From Apostichopus japonicus (lineage: Eukaryota > Echinodermata > Holothuroidea > Aspidochirotida > Stichopodidae), in NCBI RefSeq assembly GCF_037975245.1, contig NC_092573.1:16048265-16112264 (forward strand): DNA of 64,000 nucleotides. Direction: 5' to 3'. The position numbers and the translations under genes were made by a program. The notes under the pieces were generated by a model. It saw only the letters and a program-made list of their open reading frames with translations, had not been told where the DNA came from and made no database searches. This document shows, piece by piece, positions 24,940 through 37,187 of the stretch; positions within the stretch are counted from its first letter, which is position 1; every line of letters begins with the position of its first letter.

Positions 24940-26040
24940 TACAGTACCAGCAGAAACCAGGACATGACATAGTTTTCCTGGGCATTCATGGGTCAGATCG
25001 TCCTCGCTAATTATACTCCTCTCTAATATTAATCCATCGCCATATATCTAGGTTTAAAACCTCACTTGTGTTCTAAAACACTTGTGGAACCCACTCTCAG
25101 AACATGTTAAAATGCGCAAGCCGAATATGCTAAAATGCGCAAGACTGAATGGTTTCAAACGGTTCTCGTGACTTACTCCCCCTGCTTTAATATCTTGGCA
25201 AACTGCCAAAAAGAGGACTATCTCAAACATTGGCAACGTGCCAGAAAAACGAAAACTTCTTAAGCCTTGGCAAACTGCCAGCAATGTGTATAACGCGGTA
25301 CATTTGTTAAGAGAGGAGGCGGGGCCAGGCAGTCACCTGGCTTGCCACGTGTGAGCTCAACGTTTGCTGCAACGAGCTGTCGACTATGTGAGCGATCCTA
25401 TGGAATAAGCCTCTCTACTTCTCTGGTGAATTACCAAGACATACGCGTTAGTAAGTTGAATAAGGGGTAGGATAGAACCCCATGAAAGCTACAAGGGCTA
25501 TCACGCGCCGAACATACGGGATACGCTCCATGAATAACTTGTTCGATGTTCCAAAACTTTAAGCAGAGTTGCACTTCGTAGCACCTGATATGCTAGCCGT
25601 GACCATGCGCTAGCTGGTTTCAATAGGAAGTTGGAAACTTTCACTGTACTACGATAGTGATACAATTCTCATCTCGACATGAAGAGACTTGAGAAGTAAC
25701 AGGTACGTTAGCATAACATTTAATACGTTTTATAACATCAAATGTGGTGTTGTTGAAACGTCGACATAACGTTCTATGAGTTTTTAATGTTATATTAATG
25801 TCATATTCATGCCCTTACGAAATTTGTGTGGATTTACTAGCCTGAAAACGTTTCGGTTTTACACCGCAAATAAGGTTATCATAACAAAAGACGAAGCGTT
25901 TAATAACGCGTTCGTGCGTGATGAGTAACTCCCCGGGCTCGGTTAAAGCAGCCAGGGATGTATGAGGTGGAATTTCTACAAACCCACCCTCTCACCAACT
26001 TCACGGTCCCTGTTGGGAGTTTGTTTCCGATGAGTAGACC
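24940..26040. other. Unclassified insert where the reverse transcriptase should be
   Basis: This 1.1-kb stretch has no long open frame. It has small internal repeats ('aaaatgcgcaag' twice near 25110-25145; 'ttggcaaactgcca' types near 25193, 25227 and 25265). It shows no reverse-transcriptase motif in any frame. It could be a solo LTR or another non-coding element inserted into, or left after deletion of, the DIRS interior. I cannot classify it. Confidence 0.4.
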
Positions 26041-26048
26041 TATAGCCC

Positions 26049-26310
26049 AGTTACTGTAGCTCAGTGGTTAAGGCCGGTGCCTTGCAATTATAAGGTCCCG
26101 AGTTGGGGTCACTCCAAGATTAAGGTATGTCGTCCAGTCACAGAGTTGTTGACAATTCATTATCATGGACATTAAATACGAATGTAAGAGACTGAATTCG
26201 GTCAACTTGCGGCCTTGATAGGTCAACGAGGTTTCTTCACAAGTTCCTGCTTGCAGGATGATCCAAAATACATATAATACATTATACTAAAATACATAAA
26301 TACATATATA
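26049..26310 (+). mobile_element. tRNA-derived SINE (type 2)
   Basis: A tRNA-like head carries an A box around 26057-26073 (TAGCTCAGTGGTTAAGG) and a degenerate B box around 26094-26110. It is followed by a body unrelated to tRNA and an A/T-rich 'atacata' tail near 26270-26325. The body differs from the SINE family at 26396 and 29800. It is not a functional tRNA: the acceptor stem and B box are degraded. Confidence 0.65.
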
Positions 26311-26395
26311 GTTTTAGTAGTCACATACAGTATAACAGTTGTAGCATTGACCAAGAGTCTGATGAAGCAAACTATCCATTCAGTACTCAATTTTC

Positions 26396-26640
26396 GAGAG
26401 CACTGTGGTCAAATGGTGAAGGCAGTGGACTGGTGATCTAAGACTTGCAGTTTGAGTCCTGGCCAGATCATCCCGTTGTGTTTTTGGGCAAGGCATTTTA
26501 TCTCCATTGCGTCTTTCCATTCAGGTGTATAAAGGGGGACCTTTAGATAAACTGTCAGTCGGGGGCTTTTTGGCTACCGCAATGAGGAGGGACCTGTCTC
26601 TATGTTTGACAGGTTATCGCTGATCAGGGTTATTTTGTTA
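26396..26640 (+). mobile_element. tRNA-derived SINE (type 1), 3'-truncated
   Basis: This is the same family as the minus-strand copy at 29800-30112. Shared steps include the head (gagc..tg..gg.caa.tgg), a B box around 26448-26460 (CAGTTTGAGTCC), 'gttgtgt', 'gggcaaggca' with 'tttatctc.attgc', and 'gacaggttatc' followed by 'tga.cagggtta'. It stops at about 26640, before the conserved 'aaagcgctttgaga' tail, exactly where recombinase sequence begins, so its 3' end was lost with adjacent DIRS sequence. Confidence 0.75.
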
Positions 26641-26651
26641 GGCGGGGAATA

Positions 26652-27629
26652 GTGCCAGAACAGACAGGCACTGCCAGCCGAGACCTCTCTGGCACAAGTG
26701 GTAGACTTCCTCACTCCCTCTTCGAGGAGGGAAAGCAAGTGTCAACCATCAAGAACTACAGGTTGGCAATTACCGCGATCCACCGCGGCTTTCCAGATGG
26801 GTCCACCCCGGGCAACAACGGGGACATCACCCAGCCCATCAGGGGGATGGCAAACAGGCGTCCTCGGACCAGACGGCTCGCCCCCTCGTGGAGTCCATCA
26901 GCAGCACTGCAGGCACTCACTAAATCACCATACGAACCAATGGCTTCAGCCTCGCTGGCAGCCCTTAGAAAGAAAACCCTTTTCCTGATCACCCTCGCGC
27001 CAGCAAGAAGAAGGAGCTGTTTCCACGCTCTGCCTACAAAGCAGAACCATATTAGGTTTGAGAACCACGGGAGAATGGTCCCCGATCCGTCCTTCATACC
27101 CAAGAACCAGGTCCTTTCCTTCCTGCCGGGGGACATCTTTATCCCTGAAATAAAGACACTTTCCTCAGTCGCAGAGGATATACTGTGGGGCCCAGTCAGG
27201 GCTCTCAAATGGTACTTAAACAAGACTCAACCCCTGAGACGAACAACCATGTCCTTGTTCATACTACCCAGAGCACCTTTTTCAACGGTGTCTAAGGACA
27301 CCCTCTCTCGGTGGCTGATGGAGATTATTCGCCCCTTCGCAGTTGGCACAACTTTAACGAGAGCCCATGACATTAGAGGAAAAGCGGCCTCGACAGCCCT
27401 TTTTGCAGGAGTCCCAATAGAGGTCATCCTTAAGGCAGCAGCTTGGCGGACACCAACGACGTTCGTCGCCTGTTACCTTTCAGACTCATTACAGGCTGAG
27501 GCGGCATTTCGTAGCGTGGTGATGCGAGATCCGGCGGGTACTAGGTCCCACCCCTCGGGCCTCCCACCATCGGGCAGTGCCACTCGGTGCATAGGTTGGG
27601 GGGAGACAGGTAAGCGAGGAACGAAGTAA
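26652..27629 (+). pseudogene. DIRS-type tyrosine recombinase, frameshifted at its N-terminus
   Basis: The open frame covers about 325 codons, but its first codon is not a genuine start (GTG at 26652, just after the truncated SINE). LFEEGKQVSTIKNYRLAITAIHRGF is the typical N-terminal core-binding helix pair of DIRS/Ngaro recombinases. Catalytic candidates are an Arg in APARRRS (about residues 119-121), HDIR (His239, Arg242), Trp265 in AAAWRTP and Tyr275 in FVACYL, giving the R...HxxR...W...Y pattern. The segment that should precede LFEEG (LAQVVDFLT) is at 26689-26715 in another frame, so there is a frameshift near 26715-26720. The C-terminus runs into the internal complementary region. The enzyme would act on circular cDNA during integration; this copy is unlikely to be active. 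Confidence 0.85.
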
Positions 27630-27684
27630 ATACTCCAAAACTTACTGGTTTGGATATTTACGAGTGACGAGCTTACCTGTCTCC
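27587..27684 (+). repeat. Internal complementary region of the DIRS-like element
   Basis: 27587-27631 is the exact reverse complement of 21758-21802 (left end). 27632-27684 is the exact reverse complement of 28424-28476 (right end). In DIRS1 models this region templates circularisation of the cDNA by bridging both ends. Perfect matching of both arms fixes the element's boundaries to the base. Confidence 0.93.
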
Positions 27685-28315
27685 ATTCCCGCCTCCCTCC
27701 CCCGAGGGGGGTGGAACACAGCCGCACGGAGGAGCGGTCTCATTGACTTAACAAAACACCTTCTAGCACAGGCCAAGAGACCTGAGGAAAGGAGGTTCCA
27801 CTACCGTACGAGCCCCCGTACCATCACCTATTGTTACCAGCGAGTTTGTTGCAAAGATAGTTTTATCTTGACCGGTAGTAACCGGTAGTAACTTGTAGTA
27901 ATCGGTAGTAACTTGTAGTATCTCGTAGTAACTTAGGGCCACTATGAGTGACTTAAGGAAGAGTGTCTTACAGTGTTTTATATATATATATGGAGAAGTG
28001 TTATATATATATTTCCTTTATAATGTTGATACTCTTTTTCCTTCGTCTTTCTCCATTAAACACTACGGTGTTCAGGGCCTTGGGCCTAACTTGTAGAGTA
28101 CCTTCTGCTACCTTTTTAGACCTAAGGGGTACAGGCTGACGGGGTCGTAGAGGGTAGCCCCCCCCTCCCCACAGGAAGGGGAGTACTACCCCTCCCGTTG
28201 GAAGCGTCAGAAATTCGATGTTAGACTAGGAGTCGAGGGGGTAGCCCTCCCATTTGTCGGGAAGGACTACTACTCGACTCCAAGGCAGAGACCACTTTGG
28301 AGGGGCTTTGGTCTC
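27685..28315 (+). other. 3' non-coding section of the DIRS-like element
   Basis: It lies between the internal complementary region and the right terminal repeat. It includes a small tandem of 'ggtagtaac'-like units at 27870-27935, two TATATATA tracts near 27978-28013, and a self-complementary arrangement around 28228-28285 (ggagtcgag ... ctcgactcc). No coding frame is credible. Confidence 0.6.
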
Positions 28316-28437
28316 ATGAGAAGGAAGGTCGGTGACCCGTGAAGCCGGGTCACAGAGGGTGCACAGTGTTAAAAGGTTACCAGGACATTCTAGGCGCGGT
28401 AGAATGAGGTGCATAGGTTGGGGGGAGACAGGTAAGC
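28316..28437 (-). repeat. Right inverted terminal repeat of the DIRS-like element
   Basis: It is the exact reverse complement of 21774-21895. The outer 39 bases (28438-28476) are specific to the right end and recur only in the internal complementary region and in the miniature element at 53.3 kb. Confidence 0.93.
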
Positions 28438-29203
28438 TCGTCACTCGTAAATATCCAAACCAGTAAGTTTTGGAGTTTACGCGCATCACACAGTAGGTAA
28501 TAAATATCATGGTTAGATTTGTCCAACACGGCAACATACAGAAACTCTGTACTCAAAGCCGAAAACTTGCAATATCCTTTGGCCAACGATGGCATTTCTC
28601 AGAAAGGTTGCTATTACCAAAATCATAGGGTCTGCACTGTTTGTGAATGTTAAAAAAAACAATAGAAACAGGTAGAATAATATCATCAAAAGGAATATTA
28701 AAATTGTACTTGGAATACATGTACTATTATAGTAATATAGTACATGTTATAATATTATGTAGTTATCATGTCTTCAAATGTTAAAATATGTTGTGTTTGA
28801 TACACAAACTGTTAACCACCTATAAAACAGTCCATGTACCTGAAACTTTGTAGGTTACTCCATTATGTTGATAGGGGTAATGTAAGTTGGCTTTAAATCA
28901 AAACAAATATGGAAATATTTAGTATATATAACAAAAATAACTGCTTGTATGGCAGATGACCTTTAAGGAACATATTTATATTTTTACGTTTTCTGAAATT
29001 CATTTCTCATTCGACTAATCAAAATATACATGCCAACCTTACGCATTACAAGTTGAGACCTGTGACAAATCTTACACGGTATGGGTAGACCTTGCAATGT
29101 TATCTGCAAATTAATTAGGTCACACATCCGGAATCGATGTCTGCTAAGTTCTTCAATTCGGCCCTCATTTCCATTCGGGAAACATTTAACTGTAGTTTTG
29201 ATT

Positions 29204-29760
29204 TTGGTTCGTTGCCGAAGGCAGAAAAAATCTTTGCATTGGTGATGGCGTGTGTATGTGTAAGGTCAAATGAGGTCAAATGAGGTCAATAGGTGTCAAA
29301 GTCTGAAAACCTTTTAATACGATAACTCCAAAAGTAAAGCTACAATTAACCTGCGACTTCTCCGATGTTATGATTTTCTTTTGGTGAACATAGTTTGGTT
29401 AATTTCAGTTCAGTTTAGTTTGTGAAGGGGCTCTATAAGTCTTCAACAAAACATATATGTCATCCAGAAAATGAAACCTGCTTCAACCTATTGATAATCT
29501 ATAACACACTCACACACAGGCCCTAAATAGTTTTCATCCTCTGAACTTCAAGGGGTGACAGGTTATCTCAAATCATGGAAAAACTCAACGGGGGTCATTA
29601 GGTTATCTCCAATGGCTTCAAAATCTGCTGTTTTCTCTGATTTGGAAATGTATCTGAGCTGAAAATCTCTGATGTTTTCTGTTTGTCACTTAATTCTTGG
29701 ACGAATTTAACTCACTTGCTCTACATTAGTCAGATAGTTATTTGAAATTATATGGTAAGG
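29204..29760 (+). repeat. AGGTCA repeat family, short copy with a single unit
   Basis: The head is 'gttgccgaaggcagaa' (29213 region), then AGGTCAAATGAGGTCAAATG with a third half-site close by (about 29263-29290), one internal unit, and the shared 3' section to 'tggtaaggaa' and 'ccaactggctt'. Similarity to the 16.97-18.13 kb copy continues past the inverted repeat, which helps define the family's real end. Confidence 0.7.
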
Positions 29761-29799
29761 AAATGCAAAGCCAACTGGCTTTTCTGGTTCTATAATAGT

Positions 29800-30112
29800 A
29801 TAATAATAATAATATTTGATTTTTATATAGCGCTTTATACCAGCGATAGGTCTCAAAGCGCTTTACAGACGTTATATTACCCCTGGTCAATGATAACCTG
29901 TCCCAGAGACAATTCCTCCAGTCGGCTGCAGTTATATACTGCGCCCAAGGACAAGTTACCTCACAGGTACCCATTTAACCCCTGGGTGGAGAGAGGCAAT
30001 TGAGATAAAGCATCTTGCCTAAGGACACAACATAATGAACTAGGCAGGAATCGAACCAGCAATCCTTGGATCACGAGTCTGACTCCTTAGCCAATTGGCC
30101 ACCAGGCTCTCG
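29800..30112 (-). mobile_element. tRNA-derived SINE (type 1), near full length
   Basis: Read on the minus strand, the element starts near 30112 with a tRNA-like head, A-box-like TGGCCAATTGG (30090-30100 region) and a perfect B box GGTTCGATTCC (30047-30057). A body with TGTGTCCTTAGGCAAG follows, and the end has AAAGCGCTTTGAGA, TATAAAGCGCTATATAAAAA and an ATT-repeat tail. It is the same family as the truncated copy at 26396-26640. The presence of A and B boxes indicates RNA polymerase III origin. Confidence 0.85.
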
Positions 30113-33100
30113 TATACATTGTAGTTCATATCCAAAGCAGCTAGATCCATCTATGTCATGTTACATCAAGTTATATAAGTCACTGCTGAAGCTGTGTCAA
30201 CCCCAAGCTGCGTTTACATCACAAATTGAAGACCAACTGCGGGGTCTGATCTTCCCTCAATCCTAGTCTATTGCGAGGTTCAAAATCACTGGGTCTAATT
30301 AGTGTTTACAAATTTAACACAACTCCATGCTTCCATTGGCATGTAAATGGGGCCCTAGAGTAAAGTCCTAATCTGATATTGAAAGACTTCACCTTGAAAT
30401 AATCATATCTATAAAATTGATATCACCAATAGATGAGATTTGAGAATTCAACTGACCAAAACTTATGGTAACTTACTGTCTTCCCCAACATTATCCCCTT
30501 TACTTGCTACTGACTTTTTCATTGATGGTGAATAAAAGTGCCAGTATTTATTTATGCTACTTAGTGTAAACAATAATCCTCCCAAATTCTCATCTAACAA
30601 TCTGCTAGTTTGCACACTACACATGTTCTGGATCGCTCTGGACAGTTTACACACCTACTGAAATTCACTATATGGTTTGCCTGGAGATGAGGAGGTTGCT
30701 ATGGTACCGACCAAATATTTATTGAGACAACAAAAGAGCAATAACCTATTTTAATATTGATGACTCACAGGTGAGTTTTCAATAATGCACAAAAACCAAT
30801 TTGCAAAACAGTGTAGGTTTTAAGGCAATAGTCTGAAAGTATACAGTAGCTTAGAGAGACACATGTGTTGTAACCTGGTTCAGGACCACTTACCGTAGTA
30901 CCCACTGCAACAAATTATACTCTAATTATTACTATTATGAAAGGGAAGCCTAGACATTGGTAGCTTAACAGACTATATATTTTACTAATCTTTTGCATTG
31001 AAGTATGTGATGTTAAGCATAACATCAATGAAGCATTTATCTTAAAATGAAGTCAATTTTATCCTGTTGTTAATGGATTTGGCGTAAAAAAAATCAGGTT
31101 CATCACACAATACCAATTGTGAGGCATTTGCAAACATACTGTTTTCAGCTTTCAAGTCAGTGTTAGAATAAAAAGCTTCTTTGACTTTGGCAGCCATTGT
31201 TTTAGGCTAGTCCTGGAGATAACTGTCAGTGATAGATCGGCTACTACTGTCTGCAGTAAATAATTGGATGACAGACTTAGAGAACATCATTAAATGCTGA
31301 TTCTTTAATGAAAGAGTGTTACTCTCAGCCGAGTAATGCCGTTATATGTTATGCTGTTGGGCTTTGCTATTTCAAAACAGTCATTTACTTCTTGGATGAG
31401 CTTCATGGAGTTAAACATATGTAGCTGATGTGGAACCAACTATTTGAAATCCTGCTCAACTGCCCCAATGTGACACAAGATTTGGTATAGTGACTGTTCC
31501 TCTTGGTTGCTACATCATCAAGTCATCTGGCAGAATTTATAGGTAAAAGACTAATGTGCTCATCCAAAAATGGTTACTTGGGCAAGAACTAGTGGGCCAG
31601 AAGTTTGGTAATGTTTCTTGGAACCCAAGTTTTCCAATGGGTAGACAGCTGGTTGAATATACATTATTTTACTAATATACATTAGTAAATAAATTTGAAC
31701 AAATAAAACGTTCTTTCACTGGTAAGGTCTCTGTAAAAATGTTGTAATATGATCTTTTTTCCTGCACCTATGGGGTAAATCACGGCTGAAGATAAACAAT
31801 TGAGTACACGCATTAGAATAACGGGGCAATTGTGGCTAATGAGTTTAGGCATATATATCAATATTAGGGAGACTTTACCTTAGAGGGCCTCTGCGTAGAC
31901 TATGCTGCCTATAATATGTGTTTGTGTGGAAGTGTGCTGAACATATTTTGGACTGCAGACTGTGGAAACCCCGGGAGCGAGAAAGTTTTTGCGGGTGCTA
32001 CTTACAAAATTTATCCACAGCCTGCGACGTTTATCGTTGGTTTGATGAGTCCCAAAAGAGTCTCAACAGAAAATAATACAATGTGCCATACATCGATGGA
32101 AAGGAACAAGTGTAAATATTCAATGTAACATAAATTTGAACGGAGTAGAGGATGTCGAAAGACCACCAGCTATCCCTTTTAAGCCCTGTTTCATATTTCT
32201 CGGCTATCGAAAGAAACCTAATTTCATACTGTCGATCATGGGTTCTTTCCATTGGGTGGCTTTTGTCATAATTCTCCATGCTTTGTCGATCTCCATACAT
32301 GACTCAGCACATACTCAGCTGTAGGCCTAGCCTAGTACATGTACTGTGGCAATTACATTCATCTTCTGTAAAGGTATTTCACTGATTGTGTCGATGTCAG
32401 TACTACGTACACAAGAGTACATACAGTCTGTTAGTATAATTGTACAAGTACAGATTATGATATTTGCTTTTGCATTCTTTTGGTATATTCAGCACGTTTT
32501 TTTGTGGAGAGCCATGGTTCAGCTTAAATAGAAATCAAACAATTATTTTAGTGACTCAGTGATCCCTCCCCTAAGAAATTTACATTTGATTTAGTAGAAA
32601 TTAATGAAAGGTACATGTTTATACACTCCCCCTTAGCAATCTGTAAAGTATTACTGCTTTATTTACACTGACACCTTGAATGCAATTGTTCCAGGCTTAT
32701 TTAGTGACAACTACTGGTGGTGTATGGAATATTCTGATGGAGAAAGTCACACTTCTTTAATAATCACCATCACAGTAGGCATATTAGACCACAGCATGTG
32801 TCTGTTAAATTGTTCCCTAAATTGGCACCACAAGTTTGTAGAGTCACAAATTATAGCTATGCAGGTTGCCCTTCTTCATAACTTGAACTTGTTATGTAGA
32901 GAACTTCAGGGGAAAGATAGTGCTGATGGACATTTTTCTTTTAATATTACAACAGTTACAACAAATTTAAAGGTATCAAAAGGATATAGATCGGTCTGCT
33001 CATCGAGGGAAAATGCCTTCTAAGACACAATAGAGGTTAATTTTAGCTACACATGTATTTAGGCAGCTGTGAATCTTTCTTGAATATCTCATCATGCATG

Positions 33101-35514
33101 TATACGGTTATATACATATATGCATTTAATTCAATTGCCTGTCTACTGTACATCAGCTGTTCAGTGTTTTCAGGTTCCCTCAATCACATTATTATGATGA
33201 GGTGTTCCTTTTCCACAGAAATTGGCCGTTTAGTTAAGAATGAACAAATTAGTGATTTGTAACAGTAGATAATGTGATTTGAAGAAACACATCAAAACTG
33301 GAAAAGATATAAATTGTGATGACAGACATTTTTTTGTGTGTATATTTATGATTTTGGTCTGAACAAGTTAAGAAAGCAACAAGGTATTTGTTATGCACAC
33401 TTTATATGGCTGTGTTATGTATGAGGAATAATAGCAAGTCAGCCAGTGGTTGGATTACAATTTTCACAGCAACAACAAGTTTTATTTTGGGTTTGACTTT
33501 GGATGAATTTGGTTGTCAGACACTCAACATCATGCAACAAACATGTTACTGTCAGATACCCCCATTCCCCTCCTAAAACTTTGAAAGATATCTAGCGAGG
33601 TCTTACAGGGTTTTTAATCTATTATGATCCAACTACCATGATGAAGTCCCAACAAATTCAGCTGTAGTTTGCCTCAAATTGTAGCTTTGGTCAGAATTGA
33701 TCCAGACACTGTTATTTCCTTTAAATGTAAACTGTTTTGAGAGTAGTTTTGCATAATTACATGGAACTGTGTTCCGATGTGAGGAAACCCGAACCAAGAC
33801 GTAGTATAGCTGCATAATTGATTTGGTTTGATTTTTAGCCTGTATCTAACAAAAGATTTTGGCTATGATTACTTATTGTGTGAATTGTCTTATTCCTCCC
33901 ATTTTTTGCACTGTCTCATAAATATGATTATCTAGGCTCAATGTTTGTGTAACTCTAACAATATTAATATGATAATGACATTCCTCCATTCTCAGAAATT
34001 AAAAGTTGCCAAATTTCACAAATAGCCAGGCCCCAGAGCTTAATGTAATGTGACCTCTGCGTGGGTGACCCATCTTAACCCTCATATATACTGCCAAACC
34101 AGGTACTATGCAGAAATGTTTCTCTAGTTACAGTGTGTGGGAGGGATTATGTTTTGAAGTATCTTAGTCGTTAAGGAACTGGCTTGGTTTCTTGTGTCAA
34201 ATGCTCTAGTTTATACACCGATATATGGAGAAGAAGTTGTTCTTGATCAAAGGGTTGTAAACTATTATCATTTAGAGACAGCATTCCTTTAGTTGAATGG
34301 AAATACTGCTAATAATTATTTGGAACTTCTACTGAATGATGGGCATTTATATTCACAAACTGGGATAGGTATTGAAAGGTAAGTGTCAGTCTCTGTGGTA
34401 AATAATAACTTGTTATTGAAAGCTGACAATGCTTTTCGAAACTGTGTACGGTATATTAACTTGAGGGTGTAACGTTGATTGATTGAGAAGACAGTAAATT
34501 GAAGCCTGAAGCTTTCATTTTGTCACTTGGAAGTTTGTGTAGAATTACTTTCATTTCTCAGATAAGACATTCAAAAACAGGTTTTAATGTGTTTCTTTGT
34601 AGTAAGTTGAAGTATGTTTTTCAACACTAAGGTACATAGTCTTTGGTTAGTACATATCCTCTAATTGTACTTTAGAATAGTTACATAACCACATGTTACG
34701 TACTGAGCACTGTGAACAGTATCTTCTTCCTGTATATTCTGACAGTGCATGTCCATTTTTTGAATAAACTTCTTTTCACATTGTGAAGTCTTTTCTTTGT
34801 AATTGACAGCACAATATGCCTTAAATGATAGCAAAGTTTCTGATAGGTTCATTCCGTCATTTCATCCAATTATTACTTTTTGCTTTGAAAAATCATTAAG
34901 AGTAATGAAAAAACAAATAATATAGAAAAAAACAGTGCAATTCAGTACTGAAATTGGATACAAGCAACAACAGCATGTATGTGTTGTCCACATGCTGAGG
35001 AATGAGATCTTCTGGGCAAGAGATTTATCCTGGCTTATATTGAATATTTGAAGAATTTGAGAAGTTTTAAATAAAATTCTCACACAAGTGTTTCTTTCAC
35101 CTGTGTGCCAATATTGAATGTTGAGTGGCATTTGCCACTCTGCATTTTGGATTAATTTGATTGGTGGATCTCAGGTTTTATTACAGAAAGTATCACTTTA
35201 GATTTGCAACTGAAAGCTGTACCTTTAAATAGCCTTAAGATGCACAGCTGAGCAATTTAAGGGTTAGTTTATGACTCGGGAGGGAAGGACAGACAATGTA
35301 TGTGGTATGAAAATAGCAGCAACAACTTGACCCTGATGATTTTGTAAAGGATACCAGTTTCATAAACTTATAAACAAATGGTCTACTCTACAAACCTACT
35401 TACAAAAGTCATGAGTAAATAGTGGAAGTTGTTTGCACTAGTTGTTTGAATTGGAAATCTTTTGTATATTTAAAAAAGAAGAAGATAGGATAGTGTAAAT
35501 AAATATTTCCTTGA

Positions 35515-35590
35515 CTTCCTCATTTACTCGTCTCCTCACACCTAGATGACTCTCATTCCACTATGTCTACAGTGAACAGGTTACTATCTG
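35515..35590 (+). repeat. Possible fragment of a DIRS-like terminus
   Basis: 'catttactcgtctcctcaca' followed by 'ctctcattccac' and 'acaggttac' keeps the order of landmarks in the left terminal repeat (atttac, cgtctcctcac, ctcattctac, ggtaac). Similarity is partial with gaps, so this could be an old relative or chance. Confidence 0.3.
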
Positions 35591-37187
35591 TATATGTTGA
35601 GAGGTGGCATGGTAATGATACATTTGTTTTTGTTCATTTCCTTCAATACTGGTGGTGTTATTTCAGCCCTGTTTTTGTTTCAACGCCTTCGACAGTGCCC
35701 ACTGCGTAGTAAGCTGAAACGTAAGCTCGAAAGGATTTTTGATAAGGGATAAATCTGGATCTGATGCAACTCTACATAAAGATAATTCCACAGTTATTCT
35801 TTAACATGAACTATACAGTTTATAGTTGAGAGTGAATTCTGAAATCTATCAAAGAAACAGTCAAGGGAGAAGAATGTGGGAAGATTCCTGAAGAAAGGAA
35901 AATGCTAGAATATTATATATTATTCCCCATATAATAAGAAACGTGTGTACAAGTTTAACACCAAGTTCATAATATCACACCATAGTAATAGTGGCTCAGA
36001 GTATAAATGAAAGTTGTTGAATATCCTCTGCCAGATCACAAAGCATTCTCTAATGCCACACTCACCTTTCTCACACCAAATTGCCACCAACAGACACATA
36101 TCCATTCATCTCCTTAGTCCAGGAGTGTATGATGTCATGACTGTTTAACCTTCCCACTTACTGATGTATGAGTAATACTGCCCTCGCTACTTTGCTGTAT
36201 CTTTCCTTTATATAGTTTATACAGCTAACTGAATGTAATAGTCTATAGCATTCAAGTGGTTTCTAATAATTGGGCACAACAGTAAAACAGCTTTTACTGC
36301 AGCTTTTCATAGCAACTGACTATTAACATGCAACATCTCACCACACAAATTAACTATATTTAAATCAGCAAGTTATAGGTGTGTTTCATATAGTGTGTTG
36401 CATAAAGTGTGTTTCATAAGGTTTGCATCAGATGATAAAAGCTTTCAGCAAAACTTTCTCCTACTCATTCCAAGCATCATCATTACATGTACCCAGTAAT
36501 ACTTTTACAGGATGTACAGTACTGAGGGTTATCTGTTTTGCATATAAGATTGGTCAAGAGTTTTTATTTTGTCATATAATACTTGCACTTTCAGGGCAGG
36601 ACAAAACTTGATGTTCATATACATAGCTGCAGTATTTAACTAAATGAACATCAAGTTACAATACGGAATGTCATGGTTACTTTATTTCAGAAAATGAAAT
36701 GGCGTATTAAAAATTGGACATTTGAAAAATGGATAGTAATGCTATTCTGGGGTATTAAATTTGACAGTCATAGTGAAACTGCAAGAGTAAATCAATTGTG
36801 TTCACGGATGTTTTGTGGCCAAGTATTTTAACTTGCTTAATATCTTCATATTGCATTTTCTTTGAACTAGAGAATTTGATATCACACCTTGAATAAGTTA
36901 GGATCCTTGTCTCTCTGCACAATGGATGTGGATATTTTCAACCAGTAAGATTATATTCAAAATGTTTTCAGAATGCAGCCTCATTGCTGCTCAATATGTC
37001 TTGATGAAACTATTACAGCGTTTGTTGTTACAGGAGGGCAAAGACACTATAATTTTAGTTAACATTTCTCTTACGGTTTTGATAAATTTCCCCCACAAAT
37101 GGATATTTATGCAAGGCTGTTCTCAAGAATTGCACAACTTGTTGTGCATTGATAAAGCCAGAGGGTTCTATAAATAGTACTATGTAG

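Larger units (their letters stand above)
21758..28476 (+). mobile_element. DIRS-like tyrosine-recombinase retrotransposon, defective (6.7 kb)
   Basis: Three structural hallmarks of DIRS1-type elements are present: inverted terminal repeats (21774-21895 and 28316-28437, 122 bp identical in reverse complement), distinct outer ends, and an internal complementary region at 27587-27684 whose two arms are the exact reverse complements of the left end (45 nt) and the right end (53 nt). A tyrosine-recombinase frame ends inside that region. The element is visibly richer in G+C than the host DNA. A gag-like GC-rich region fills 22.6-24.9 kb. Reverse transcriptase, RNase H and methyltransferase are not found; 24.94-26.64 kb instead holds unrelated DNA with two tRNA-derived SINEs. 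The perfect repeats suggest recent mobility, perhaps in trans, or recent conversion, of an internally damaged copy. Confidence 0.88.

Noticed and set aside
26049-26115. tRNA gene candidate
   Set aside because: A-box-like and B-box-like steps are present but the B box is degraded and the acceptor stem does not pair; a SINE-like body and A/T tail follow, so it is a tRNA-derived SINE head.
32676-33023. 115-codon plus-strand open frame in intron 3
   Set aside because: No recognisable family, no flanking splice signals in phase with the gene.
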